From positions 1 through 5,327 of the forward strand of contig USDE01000116.1 in assembly GCA_900553345.1 (NCBI GenBank): a stretch of DNA of 5,327 nucleotides, written 5' to 3'. A program made the translations under genes and the position numbers. Under the pieces are notes generated by a model, which was given only the letters and a program-made list of their open reading frames with translations, made no database searches and was not told the DNA's origin. Source of the DNA: an uncultured Collinsella sp. GTDB lineage: Bacteria > Actinomycetota > Coriobacteriia > Coriobacteriales > Coriobacteriaceae. How positions within the stretch are numbered: the first letter of the stretch is position 1; each line of letters starts with the position of its first letter. Below are positions 1 through 5,058 of this stretch, piece by piece.

Positions 1-180
1 AAAAAGGAAACCAAGACGCCCAACCGCATGATGCGGCATGTACTCGACGACACACGCGCGATGGAAGCGTTGCTCGTCGAGCGCGGCATTCCAACAACGC
101 TGGAGCTCAACCCCGGCAATCACTTTGCCCAAACCGACTTACGCATGGCCCGCGGCATCCACTGGATACTGACACATTAA
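1..180 (+). CDS. C-terminal fragment of a hypothetical protein, possibly an alpha/beta-hydrolase
   Basis: This is the last 59 codons of a gene that begins before the window, open from base 1 in frame 1 and ending at TAA 178-180. The peptide reads as a soluble alpha/beta C-terminus: an amphipathic helix (DDTRAMEALLVERG), a short strand (TTLELN), then NPGNHF followed by a closing helix ending WILTH. A strand followed by G-x-H-F and a final helix is what the end of an alpha/beta-hydrolase or esterase looks like, where that His would be the catalytic one. This is inference from a short tail, and no nucleophile elbow is visible because the rest is outside the window. The gene converges on the uracil permease gene, with 61 bases between the two stop codons, filled by a shared terminator hairpin. 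Coding status is likely; the family assignment is weak. Confidence 0.6.
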   Translation, partial: KKETKTPNRMMRHVLDDTRAMEALLVERGIPTTLELNPGNHFAQTDLRMARGIHWILTH

Positions 181-182
181 AA

Positions 183-225
183 ATGGTGCCCACACGCATA
201 TACGCATGGGCACCATATCTTGTTT
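183..225. terminator. Bidirectional intrinsic terminator between convergent genes
   Basis: ATGGTGCCCA (183-192) and TGGGCACCAT (207-216) form a perfect 10-bp stem around a 14-base loop. On the plus strand it is followed by ATCTTGTTTT, an interrupted T tract. On the minus strand it is followed by TTTAATG, a short T run. It starts two bases after the stop of the left-hand gene and lies 26 bases beyond the stop of the uracil permease gene, so it is well placed to end both transcripts. The T tracts are imperfect in both directions, so termination may be only partial. Confidence 0.75.
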
Positions 226-241
226 TAGCTGAACGCAGCTG

Positions 242-1576
242 CTACTCAGCAGCCTCCTCAAGCTCGGAGACATCAAACTCAAAGTCGTTACCCGGCAGGA
301 TGGCGTTGAGCACAATGCCCACCAGTGAGCCCACGGCAATGCCGGACAGCGAAATCGTCACGCCGCCGAGCTCCAACACGATGGCGCCGGCGGTGCTGTA
401 CGCGATGCCGAGCGAAAGCACGAGCACCAGCGCGGCAACCAGCACGTTGCGGTTGTTCTGGAAATCGACCTGGTTCTCGATGAGGTTGCGGACGCCCACA
501 GCGCTGATCATGCCGTAGAGCACGAGCGACACACCGCCGATCACACACGCCGGCATGGCCGCAATGACAGCCGCGAACTTGGGGCAGAACGAAAGCACGA
601 TGGCGCAACACGCGGCAATTCGAATTACGCGCGGGTCGAACACGCGCGTCAGGGCGAGCACGCCGGTGTTCTCACCATACGTAGTGTTGGCCGGAGCGCC
701 AAAGAGCGAAGCCAGAATCGTGGCAAGGCCGTCGCCGAGCAGCGTGCGATGCAGACCGGGATCGGCAATGTAGTTGCACTCGCAAGTCGAACCGATAGCA
801 GAGATATCGCCGATATGCTCGATCATGGTCGCGAAGGCCAGCGGCATGATGGTGATGATGGCCGTCGTGGCAAGACCGCTATCGAACTGCGGCCCAAAGA
901 GTGCAAACACGGTGTTGTCCCACACGATGGGCAGACCGACCCACGGAGCGGCGGCAACGCCCGAGAAATCAACCTCGCCGAGCGCAGCCGCAACGGCATA
1001 GCTCACCACAACGCCCAGCAAAATCGGCACGATCTTGACCATGCCACGGCCCCAGATGTTGCAGATGACGATAACGGCAACGCCAATGACAGCCACAAGC
1101 CAGTTGGTCTGGCAGTTAGCAATAGCGGAACTTGCCAGGATCAAGCCGATGGAAATGACGATGGGGCCAGTCACCACCGGCGGAAAGAAACGCATGACAC
1201 GCTTGGCGCCAAACGCGCGGAAGAACGCCGCCAGCACCGGATAGAGCAGACCGGCACAAGCTACGCCCAGGCAGGCGTAGGGCAAAAGCTCGGTCTCGCC
1301 GTTGGGCGCGATTGCGGCATAACCGGCAATAAAGGCAAACGATGAGCCCAAAAATGCCGGCACCTTACCGCGCGACAGGAAGTGGAACAGCAGCGTGCCC
1401 AAGCCGGCAAACAAAAGCGTTGCCGATACCGAGAGGCCGGTGAGCACGGGCACCAGCACAGTGGCGCCAAACATGGCAAACAGGTGCTGTAGGCCGAGCA
1501 GAAACATGCGCGGGCGGCCGAGCGACGATGCGTCGTAGATGGCATCGCTGACGGCGGGCGTCGAGGACTGGGACAT
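242..1576 (-). CDS. uraA: Uracil permease, NCS2 (nucleobase:cation symporter-2) family
   Basis: This 444-residue integral membrane protein is predicted to import uracil with protons across the cytoplasmic membrane for pyrimidine salvage (UraA/PyrP group). The whole length is hydrophobic segments, consistent with the 14-helix NCS2 fold. Family signatures are visible in order: QHLFAMFGATVLVP near residues 30-43, PAFLGSSFAFIAG at 73-85, TMIEHIGD at 250-257, DPGLHRTLLGDG at 272-283 and NTTYGENTGV at 297-306. E253 and E302 correspond to the uracil-contacting glutamates Glu241 and Glu290 of E. coli UraA. The His245 position is Asp257 here, a form I believe is common in Gram-positive members. The C-terminal tail is acidic (DFEFDVSELEEAAE). 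AAAGGA (1582-1587) stands 5 bases before the ATG, supporting this start. It follows the MetE-like gene by 122 bases and probably has its own promoter; no other pyrimidine gene is nearby. Xanthine/uric acid specificity is less likely given the EHIGD and GEN motifs. Confidence 0.93.
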   Translation of the reverse strand: MSQSSTPAVSDAIYDASSLGRPRMFLLGLQHLFAMFGATVLVPVLTGLSVSATLLFAGLGTLLFHFLSRGKVPAFLGSSFAFIAGYAAIAPNGETELLPYACLGVACAGLLYPVLAAFFRAFGAKRVMRFFPPVVTGPIVISIGLILASSAIANCQTNWLVAVIGVAVIVICNIWGRGMVKIVPILLGVVVSYAVAAALGEVDFSGVAAAPWVGLPIVWDNTVFALFGPQFDSGLATTAIITIMPLAFATMIEHIGDISAIGSTCECNYIADPGLHRTLLGDGLATILASLFGAPANTTYGENTGVLALTRVFDPRVIRIAACCAIVLSFCPKFAAVIAAMPACVIGGVSLVLYGMISAVGVRNLIENQVDFQNNRNVLVAALVLVLSLGIAYSTAGAIVLELGGVTISLSGIAVGSLVGIVLNAILPGNDFEFDVSELEEAAE

Positions 1577-1645
1577 GGATGTCCTTTCGAATGGAAGGGC
1601 GATCAGGCATATCGGATAACCTGCCCGAACGATACGATCCGAACC

Positions 1646-1651
1646 ATTGTA
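1646..1651 (-). promoter_or_regulatory. Candidate -10 box for the uracil permease gene
   Basis: The minus strand reads TACAAT here, a 5 of 6 match to TATAAT, inside the 122-base gap after the MetE-like gene. It would give a leader of roughly 60 bases before the ATG at 1576. No good -35 hexamer is seen 16-18 bases upstream, so this rests on the -10 alone. I saw no PyrR-type binding loop or terminator in the leader that would indicate pyrimidine attenuation. Confidence 0.35.
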
Positions 1652-1698
1652 CGCGATACACTATGCCTCGCACGCGCCGCCACCTGCAAACGCTAGCG

Positions 1699-2832
1699 CT
1701 ATTTCCAAACGCGCTCGGCAATGCGCTTGACCAGCGCGATCTTTGCCCATTGCTCATCCTCGGTCAGCTTGTTGCCAATCTCGCAGCTGGCAAAGCCGCA
1801 CTGAGGCGACAGATACAGGTTCTCGAGCGGCACGTACTTTGCGGCTTCACGGATGCGCTCGACGATAACATCCTCGTTCTCGAGCTCTGCCGCCTTGGTG
1901 GTTACCAAGCCCAGCACGACCTTCTTGCCCGGGGCAACGTACTTGAGCGGCTCAAAACCGCCGGCGCGCGGCGTATCGAACTCCAGGTAAAATGCATCGA
2001 CATCCTCGTTTGCGAACAGGTACGGCGCGATGGGGTCATAGCCGCCCTCGAAGGCATAGGTGGAGTGGTAGTTGCCGCGGCACACATGCGTGTTGATGAC
2101 CAGATCGTCGGGCTTGTCCGCGATGGCGGCATTGTTGAGCGCCACGCCCAGCTCGCTTACCTTTTGCAGGTCGACCGGGCTCATGCCGGTTTTGGCGACA
2201 AAATCGGTGTCGCAGTAGATGCCCCAGGTGCAGTCATCAAACTGGATGTTGCGGCAGCCTGCTGCGTACAGGTCGGCGATCACCGTGCGATAAGCGGCTG
2301 CGATGGCGTCGGCAAGTTCCTCATCGGTCTTATAGACAGCGCGCAGGCTCTCCTGCTGGCCGTCGCAGCGGTCGAGCGTGACTTCGGAGAACGTCTGGAT
2401 CGGCGCCGGAATGGTTTGCCGCGCGACCTGGCCCTCCCCCTCGAGCACCTTGACAAATTTAAAGTGCTCGACGAACGGATGGTTCTCGCCGCTAATGGGG
2501 CCGGTTACCACGGCGGTGTCGGCTGTGGTCTCCTCGTCGTGGAACATATAGCCCGTACGCGAGGTACGGCGTTCAATGCCGTTGAGCCCCCACATAAAGT
2601 CGAGGTGCCAGTAACTGCGGCGAAACTCGCCATCGGTAATCACCTGCAGGCCAGCGGACTTTTGCTTGTCCACCAGGTCGCGAATGGCCTCATCCTCGAC
2701 GGCCTTAAGGCCGGCGGTGTCGAGTGTGCCCGCAGCATAGGCGGCACGGGCGTCCTTTACGGCCTGTGGACGAAGAAAGCTGCCGACGATATCGGCGCGA
2801 AACGGCGCATTCAGCGTGGTTAAAGCACTCAT
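1699..2832 (-). CDS. Short MetE-like (YxjG/YxjH-type) cobalamin-independent methionine synthase family protein
   Basis: This cytosolic protein of 377 residues matches the usual length of B. subtilis YxjG/YxjH, which correspond to the catalytic C-terminal half of MetE (about 750 residues). MetE transfers a methyl group to zinc-bound homocysteine to make methionine. The four expected zinc ligands can be placed: H249 and C251 (NTHVCRGN), E284 (FYLEFDTP) and C345 (SPQCGF). The N-terminus has the family loop IVGSFLRP (15-22), followed by TDGEFRRSYW (66-75) and IQFDDCTW (196-203). The MetE N-terminal half is absent, so the methyl donor (methyl-folate or another compound) cannot be read from sequence. 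I chose the ATG at 2832 because AAAGGGAG lies 6 bases upstream and the family length fits. An in-frame ATG at 2898 would add 22 unconserved residues across a palindrome and the ribosome site. It lies downstream of an MtaR-like regulator gene, and its upstream region carries a matching operator. Confidence 0.9.
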   Translation of the reverse strand: MSALTTLNAPFRADIVGSFLRPQAVKDARAAYAAGTLDTAGLKAVEDEAIRDLVDKQKSAGLQVITDGEFRRSYWHLDFMWGLNGIERRTSRTGYMFHDEETTADTAVVTGPISGENHPFVEHFKFVKVLEGEGQVARQTIPAPIQTFSEVTLDRCDGQQESLRAVYKTDEELADAIAAAYRTVIADLYAAGCRNIQFDDCTWGIYCDTDFVAKTGMSPVDLQKVSELGVALNNAAIADKPDDLVINTHVCRGNYHSTYAFEGGYDPIAPYLFANEDVDAFYLEFDTPRAGGFEPLKYVAPGKKVVLGLVTTKAAELENEDVIVERIREAAKYVPLENLYLSPQCGFASCEIGNKLTEDEQWAKIALVKRIAERVWK

Positions 2833-2838
2833 AGATAT

Positions 2839-2846
2839 CTCCCTTT
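2839..2846 (-). promoter_or_regulatory. Ribosome binding site fixing the MetE-like gene start
   Basis: The minus strand reads AAAGGGAG, then a 6-base spacer, then ATG at 2832-2830. This strong Shine-Dalgarno match is what decides the 377-residue start over the longer in-frame possibility at 2898. Confidence 0.8.
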
Positions 2847-2872
2847 GCATTGGTTGCTTCACTGGAACAGAG

Positions 2873-2886
2873 TATGAGCGCTCATA
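2873..2886. promoter_or_regulatory. Perfect 14-bp palindrome, candidate repressor operator
   Basis: TATGAGCGCTCATA is a perfect palindrome with no central spacer. That suits binding of a dimeric DNA-binding protein (TetR-like operators often have a GAGCGCTC-type core) better than an RNA hairpin, which would have no loop. It lies 41 bases upstream of the MetE-like start codon and just downstream of the candidate -10 boxes, where bound protein would block transcription. The protein that binds it is unknown, and no TetR- or ArsR-like gene is in the window. Confidence 0.45.
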
Positions 2887-2898
2887 TGGCCATCGCAA

Positions 2899-2912
2899 AA
2901 TATACGTTTATA
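2899..2912 (-). promoter_or_regulatory. Candidate -10 region for the MetE-like gene
   Basis: The minus strand contains two overlapping-range candidates, TATAAA (2912-2907) and TATATT (2904-2899), each 5 of 6 to TATAAT. Neither has a recognisable -35 hexamer at the proper distance. Instead the MET-box-like dyad occupies the -35 neighbourhood, which fits a promoter that depends on a LysR-type activator. The start would leave a leader of about 60 bases. Confidence 0.4.
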
Positions 2913-2918
2913 ACAGTT

Positions 2919-2941
2919 TGATATAGATGCTTCCTATATCA
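2919..2941. promoter_or_regulatory. MET-box-like inverted repeat, probable site of the LysR-type regulator
   Basis: TGATATAG (2919-2926) and CTATATCA (2934-2941) are perfect 8-base arms around a 7-base centre. The inner 17 bases have the form TATAG-N7-CTATA. As I recall it, the streptococcal MET-box bound by MtaR/MetR is TATAGTTTNAAACTATA, with the same arms and the same 7-base spacing, though the central bases differ here. It also has the T-N11-A character of LysR-family sites. The centre is about 98 bases before the MetE-like start, and the gene for an MtaR-like protein ends 47 bases away. The site is seen directly; which protein binds it is inferred. Confidence 0.6.
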
Positions 2942-2987
2942 GTTTGGACTGCCATAAAGAGATTTGGCCCGTGCAGAATGCAGCAGT

Positions 2988-3884
2988 CTATATGTGCTGA
3001 CGAATCACGTCGATATAGGCTTGGCCGTAGCGCGTAAGCGTCGTGTTCTTACGCGTGATGATGCCGATCTCCATGTACTCGTCTACATCGAGCGGAATCG
3101 AGATGATGCCGGGCCCGTTGAGCTCGTGACTGATCACGCCTGAGCATACCGTGTAGCCGTTGAGGCCCATGACCAGGTTGAACAACGTCGCACGGTCACG
3201 CACGCGGATATTCTTGCGGCGCTCAAAGGTCGAGGTCAGCTCCTCAGAATAGTAGAACGAGTTATAGCTGCCCTGCTCATAGGACAAAAACGGGTAGTCT
3301 TCCAAGTCCTCGAGCGTCACGCTGGAGCGGCCCGCCAGCGGATGGTCGGCGCACACAAAAACGTGCGGCGTGGCGCAGAAGAGCCCTTCGAACACGAGCT
3401 CGTTGGCCGCCAGCATGCGCTCGATGACCTCGCGATTGTGCTCGGACAAGTACAAGATGCCGAGTTCGCTTTTCATATGCGCGACGTCCTCGATAATCTC
3501 GTGAGTCTGCTCCTCGCGCAGGGTAAAGTCGTAGCGCGCGGCATCGAACTCACGGATCACATCGACAAACGCGTTGACGGCAAAGGAATAATGCTGGCAG
3601 CTCACACTAAAGTGCGGCACCTGCTCGGACTCTCCCTTGTACTTACCTTCGAGCAGATCGGCCTGGTCAAGCACCTGTCGCGCGTAGCCCAAGAAGGTCT
3701 CGCCTTCCTCGGACACAATGACGCCCTTGTTGGTGCGCTCAAAGATGTGCACGCCCATCTCGTTTTCGAGATCGCGAATCGATGCGGTAATCGAAGGCTG
3801 CGACACAAAGAGCCGGCGCGAGGCCTCGGTGATGCTGCCGCATTCGGCAACTTTGACGACATACCTGAGCTGCTGAAGCTTCAT
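2988..3884 (-). CDS. LysR-family transcriptional regulator, MtaR/MetR/CpsY-like
   Basis: This 298-residue protein has the standard LysR length. The N-terminal winged helix-turn-helix spans about residues 1-60, with the recognition region SITEASRRLFVSQPSITASI at 17-36, followed by the linker helix (GYARQVLDQADLLE, 66-79). The effector domain follows from about 91. Stretches such as FSVSCQHYSFAVNAF (92-106), ELGILYLSEHNREV (140-153), LSYEQGSYNSFYYSEE (200-215) and RATLFNLVMGLNGYT (231-245) strongly recall the streptococcal MtaR/MetR/CpsY methionine regulators. The ATG at 3884 is preceded by AGGGAG with a 6-base spacer. That site overlaps the HAD gene stop (gap of 10 bases), so the two genes are almost certainly co-transcribed and translationally coupled. 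A frame open back to 4091 would overlap the HAD gene by nearly 200 bases and is rejected. The effector could be a sulfur metabolite such as homocysteine or methionine, but this is inferred. Confidence 0.88.
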   Translation of the reverse strand: MKLQQLRYVVKVAECGSITEASRRLFVSQPSITASIRDLENEMGVHIFERTNKGVIVSEEGETFLGYARQVLDQADLLEGKYKGESEQVPHFSVSCQHYSFAVNAFVDVIREFDAARYDFTLREEQTHEIIEDVAHMKSELGILYLSEHNREVIERMLAANELVFEGLFCATPHVFVCADHPLAGRSSVTLEDLEDYPFLSYEQGSYNSFYYSEELTSTFERRKNIRVRDRATLFNLVMGLNGYTVCSGVISHELNGPGIISIPLDVDEYMEIGIITRKNTTLTRYGQAYIDVIRQHI

Positions 3885-3894
3885 AGCTTTCTCC

Positions 3895-4803
3895 CTAGAC
3901 GTTCGTGACGTCGAAACCCGTCGCATCCATCTGACGCATAAACGGCGGCATCTCCCCCGTCGCGGCGCAGTCGGCAATCTGATGCAGAGCCCCGGCAACC
4001 GCATCGTCTGCCGCAGCGCCGATATGCCAGCGCGCGGCAGCCGTAACAGCCTCGTTGGCATTGGCGACTGCAACGGAGTTGGGAACGGCATCGATCATGG
4101 GCAGATCGTTATCGGAATCACCGAACACGGCCACCTCGTCGGGCGTCAGACCCAGGGCACGCGCCAGCTCCAGGGCGGCGCAGCCCTTGTCCCAACCGGC
4201 CGGGAGAATATCGAACAGGCGCACACGATTGTTTGGAAACACAAGCGAGAGCTCCGGCACCTCGGCGGCAACGCGCTCGCGTAGCTCCACGAGCTCTTCG
4301 CGCGAGCGGGCACTCCAAATATTCGCCTTAAACACCGGGGCATCATCGACAACAGGACGGCACGGGGCCTCTTCGCCTTTGAGCCACGTATTACCGCCCG
4401 ACTCCATGGCGCGGCGCACGCGCTCGGGGTCGCTCGTCACGCAATAGGCATCGTTACCCCAAAAGTCATCACCCAGGCTGTAGACCTTCAGGTACGTATC
4501 ATCGGTCTCCTGTTCCAAATAGTCAGCCAAGCGCATAAGGGCGGCATTGTCGGTCGCGCGCGAAGCGACCGCCTGACCGTCGACAAACATTACCTGGCCG
4601 TTGCAGAACGCGCCGGTCGAGAAGCACTCGGCGCAATTGCGGAACATCCAGCCCATCGCGGACGGCTGGCGGCCCGAAACCGGTCCAAAGTGCAGACCCG
4701 CCGCCTGCATGGCATGAATGCCCTCGATGGCGTAGTCGCTGGCGCCGTCATGCCCAGCCGGAATCAGCGTATCGTCCATATCGGTCAGCACAAGTTTAAT
4801 CAT
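3895..4803 (-). CDS. HAD-superfamily phosphatase, Cof-like subfamily IIB
   Basis: This 302-residue cytosolic hydrolase probably dephosphorylates small phosphorylated metabolites such as sugar phosphates or cofactor intermediates. All four HAD motifs are present: motif I DMDDTL with nucleophile D8 and acid/base D10, motif II at S43 (VSGR), motif III at K206 (WDKG) and motif IV GDSDND (228-233) binding magnesium. The insert between motifs II and III (about 70-200) is the type-C2 cap that places it with the Cof/YbiV/SupH group. These enzymes are broad in specificity, so the substrate cannot be named. The start is supported by the classical MIKLVLTDMDDTL beginning, although the ribosome site is poor (GGGGG about 4 bases before ATG). 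The gene leads a two-gene unit with the LysR regulator and is divergent from thiM. A role in thiamine or pyridoxal phosphate turnover is possible from position only. Confidence 0.9.
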   Translation of the reverse strand: MIKLVLTDMDDTLIPAGHDGASDYAIEGIHAMQAAGLHFGPVSGRQPSAMGWMFRNCAECFSTGAFCNGQVMFVDGQAVASRATDNAALMRLADYLEQETDDTYLKVYSLGDDFWGNDAYCVTSDPERVRRAMESGGNTWLKGEEAPCRPVVDDAPVFKANIWSARSREELVELRERVAAEVPELSLVFPNNRVRLFDILPAGWDKGCAALELARALGLTPDEVAVFGDSDNDLPMIDAVPNSVAVANANEAVTAAARWHIGAAADDAVAGALHQIADCAATGEMPPFMRQMDATGFDVTNV

Positions 4804-4831
4804 AAGGCCCCCATTCGTATCGGTCCTACCT

Positions 4832-4837
4832 ATTGTA
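4832..4837 (-). promoter_or_regulatory. Candidate -10 box for the HAD-LysR unit
   Basis: The minus strand reads TACAAT, identical to the candidate upstream of the uracil permease gene. It would give a short leader of about 20 bases before the HAD ATG at 4803. The -35 position would fall in the loop of the 4841-4875 inverted repeat and reads ACAGGT, a poor match. Confidence 0.4.
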
Positions 4838-4840
4838 ACG

Positions 4841-4875
4841 ACCTGCCAAAATAAACCTGTCCCTTTTTGGCAGGT
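4841..4875. repeat. Long inverted repeat between the divergent HAD and thiM genes
   Basis: ACCTGCCAAAA (4841-4851) and TTTTGGCAGGT (4865-4875) are perfect 11-base arms around a 13-base loop containing ACCTGTCCC. No T tract follows on either side, so it is not an obvious terminator. The GGGACAGGTTTATTTT character of the minus strand resembles dispersed extragenic palindromes tied to IS200-like REP-associated transposases; this is from memory. Since it covers both presumed -35 regions, an operator role is the alternative. Confidence 0.6.
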
Positions 4876-4882
4876 GCGCTAG

Positions 4883-4888
4883 TATAGG
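4883..4888 (+). promoter_or_regulatory. Candidate -10 box for the thiM transcript
   Basis: TATAGG, 4 of 6 to TATAAT, lies 14 bases before the first paired base of the TPP aptamer, so the RNA would start almost at the riboswitch as expected. No convincing -35 lies 17 bases upstream. Confidence 0.35.
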
Positions 4889-4902
4889 GAACAACAGATT
4901 CG

Positions 4903-4994
4903 ATGCGGGAGTGCCGGCGGTGCAAACCACAAGGCTGAGAGGGCATGGGGCCCAATCCTTTGAACCTGTCAGTTAATGCTGGCGTAGGAAGCAT
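4903..4994 (+). promoter_or_regulatory. TPP (thiamin pyrophosphate) riboswitch, THI element
   Basis: The conserved parts occur in the right order. P1 is ATGC (4903-4906) pairing with GCAT (4991-4994). GGGAGTGCC opens the P2 arm and GGCTGAGA (4933-4940) is the invariant pyrimidine-sensor segment. The P3 region contains GGGGCCC. ACCTG (4964-4968) precedes the P4/P5 arm, with GTTAATGCTGGCGTAGGAA (4972-4990) binding the pyrophosphate end through magnesium. A GGT-GCAA-ACC tetraloop hairpin (4919-4928) sits in the first arm. This RNA binds TPP and, with the terminator just downstream, should switch off thiM when thiamin pyrophosphate is plentiful. Confidence 0.95.
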
Positions 4995-5006
4995 GCCGCC
5001 TTTACA

Positions 5007-5036
5007 GGGGCGCTGTCTATGCACAGCGCCCCTTTT
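5007..5036 (+). terminator. Intrinsic terminator, expression platform of the TPP riboswitch
   Basis: GGGGCGCTGT (5007-5016) pairs perfectly with ACAGCGCCCC (5023-5032) over a 6-base loop, and TTTTCT follows. It begins 12 bases after the aptamer and ends 22 bases before the thiM start, so TPP control should act by premature transcription termination. I could not identify a convincing antiterminator pairing by eye. Confidence 0.88.
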
Positions 5037-5038
5037 CT

Positions 5039-5053
5039 ATGCCAAGGAGGCAT
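5039..5053 (+). promoter_or_regulatory. thiM ribosome binding site within a small hairpin
   Basis: AAGGAGG (5044-5050) lies 8 bases before the GTG start at 5059 and decides it: ATG at 5052 and GTG at 5054 both run into an early TGA. The site is flanked by ATGCC (5039-5043) and GGCAT (5049-5053), which can pair and place AAGGA in a 5-base loop, possibly tempering initiation. Confidence 0.7.
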
Positions 5054-5058
5054 GTGCA

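Noticed and set aside
749..1345. Plus-strand open frame of 198 codons opposite the uracil permease gene
   Set aside because: The translation is very polar and low in structure (rich in D, H, N, R, G), the mirror image of hydrophobic codons on the true strand.
1577..1698. PyrR-type attenuator before the uracil permease gene
   Set aside because: No PyrR binding-loop consensus and no terminator hairpin with a T tract were found.
1579..2823. Plus-strand open frame of 414 codons opposite the MetE-like gene
   Set aside because: The minus strand encodes a full-length family protein with all zinc ligands; the plus-strand translation shows no recognisable fold or motif. Such antisense frames are common in G+C-rich genes.
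2833..2898. Upstream ATG at 2898 for the MetE-like gene
   Set aside because: The added 22 residues are unlike the family and would run through the palindrome and the ribosome site; the 377-residue form matches the usual length.
2833..2987. SAM (S-box) riboswitch upstream of the MetE-like gene, as in Bacillus
   Set aside because: I see no S-box conserved core or terminator, and the probable leader of about 60 bases is too short.
2947..2988. GACTGC/GCAGTC inverted repeat as terminator of the LysR gene
   Set aside because: The arms are only 6 bases with a 30-base loop, and no T tract follows on the minus strand. Read-through toward the MetE-like gene remains possible.
3885..4091. N-terminal extension of the LysR gene by 69 codons
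   Set aside because: It would overlap the HAD coding region in another frame, adds Arg/Pro-rich sequence unlike any LysR N-terminus, and ignores the good ribosome site before the ATG at 3884.
4830..5024. Minus-strand 64-codon open frame across the riboswitch
   Set aside because: It lies over a well-formed TPP aptamer and terminator and has no support as a protein.
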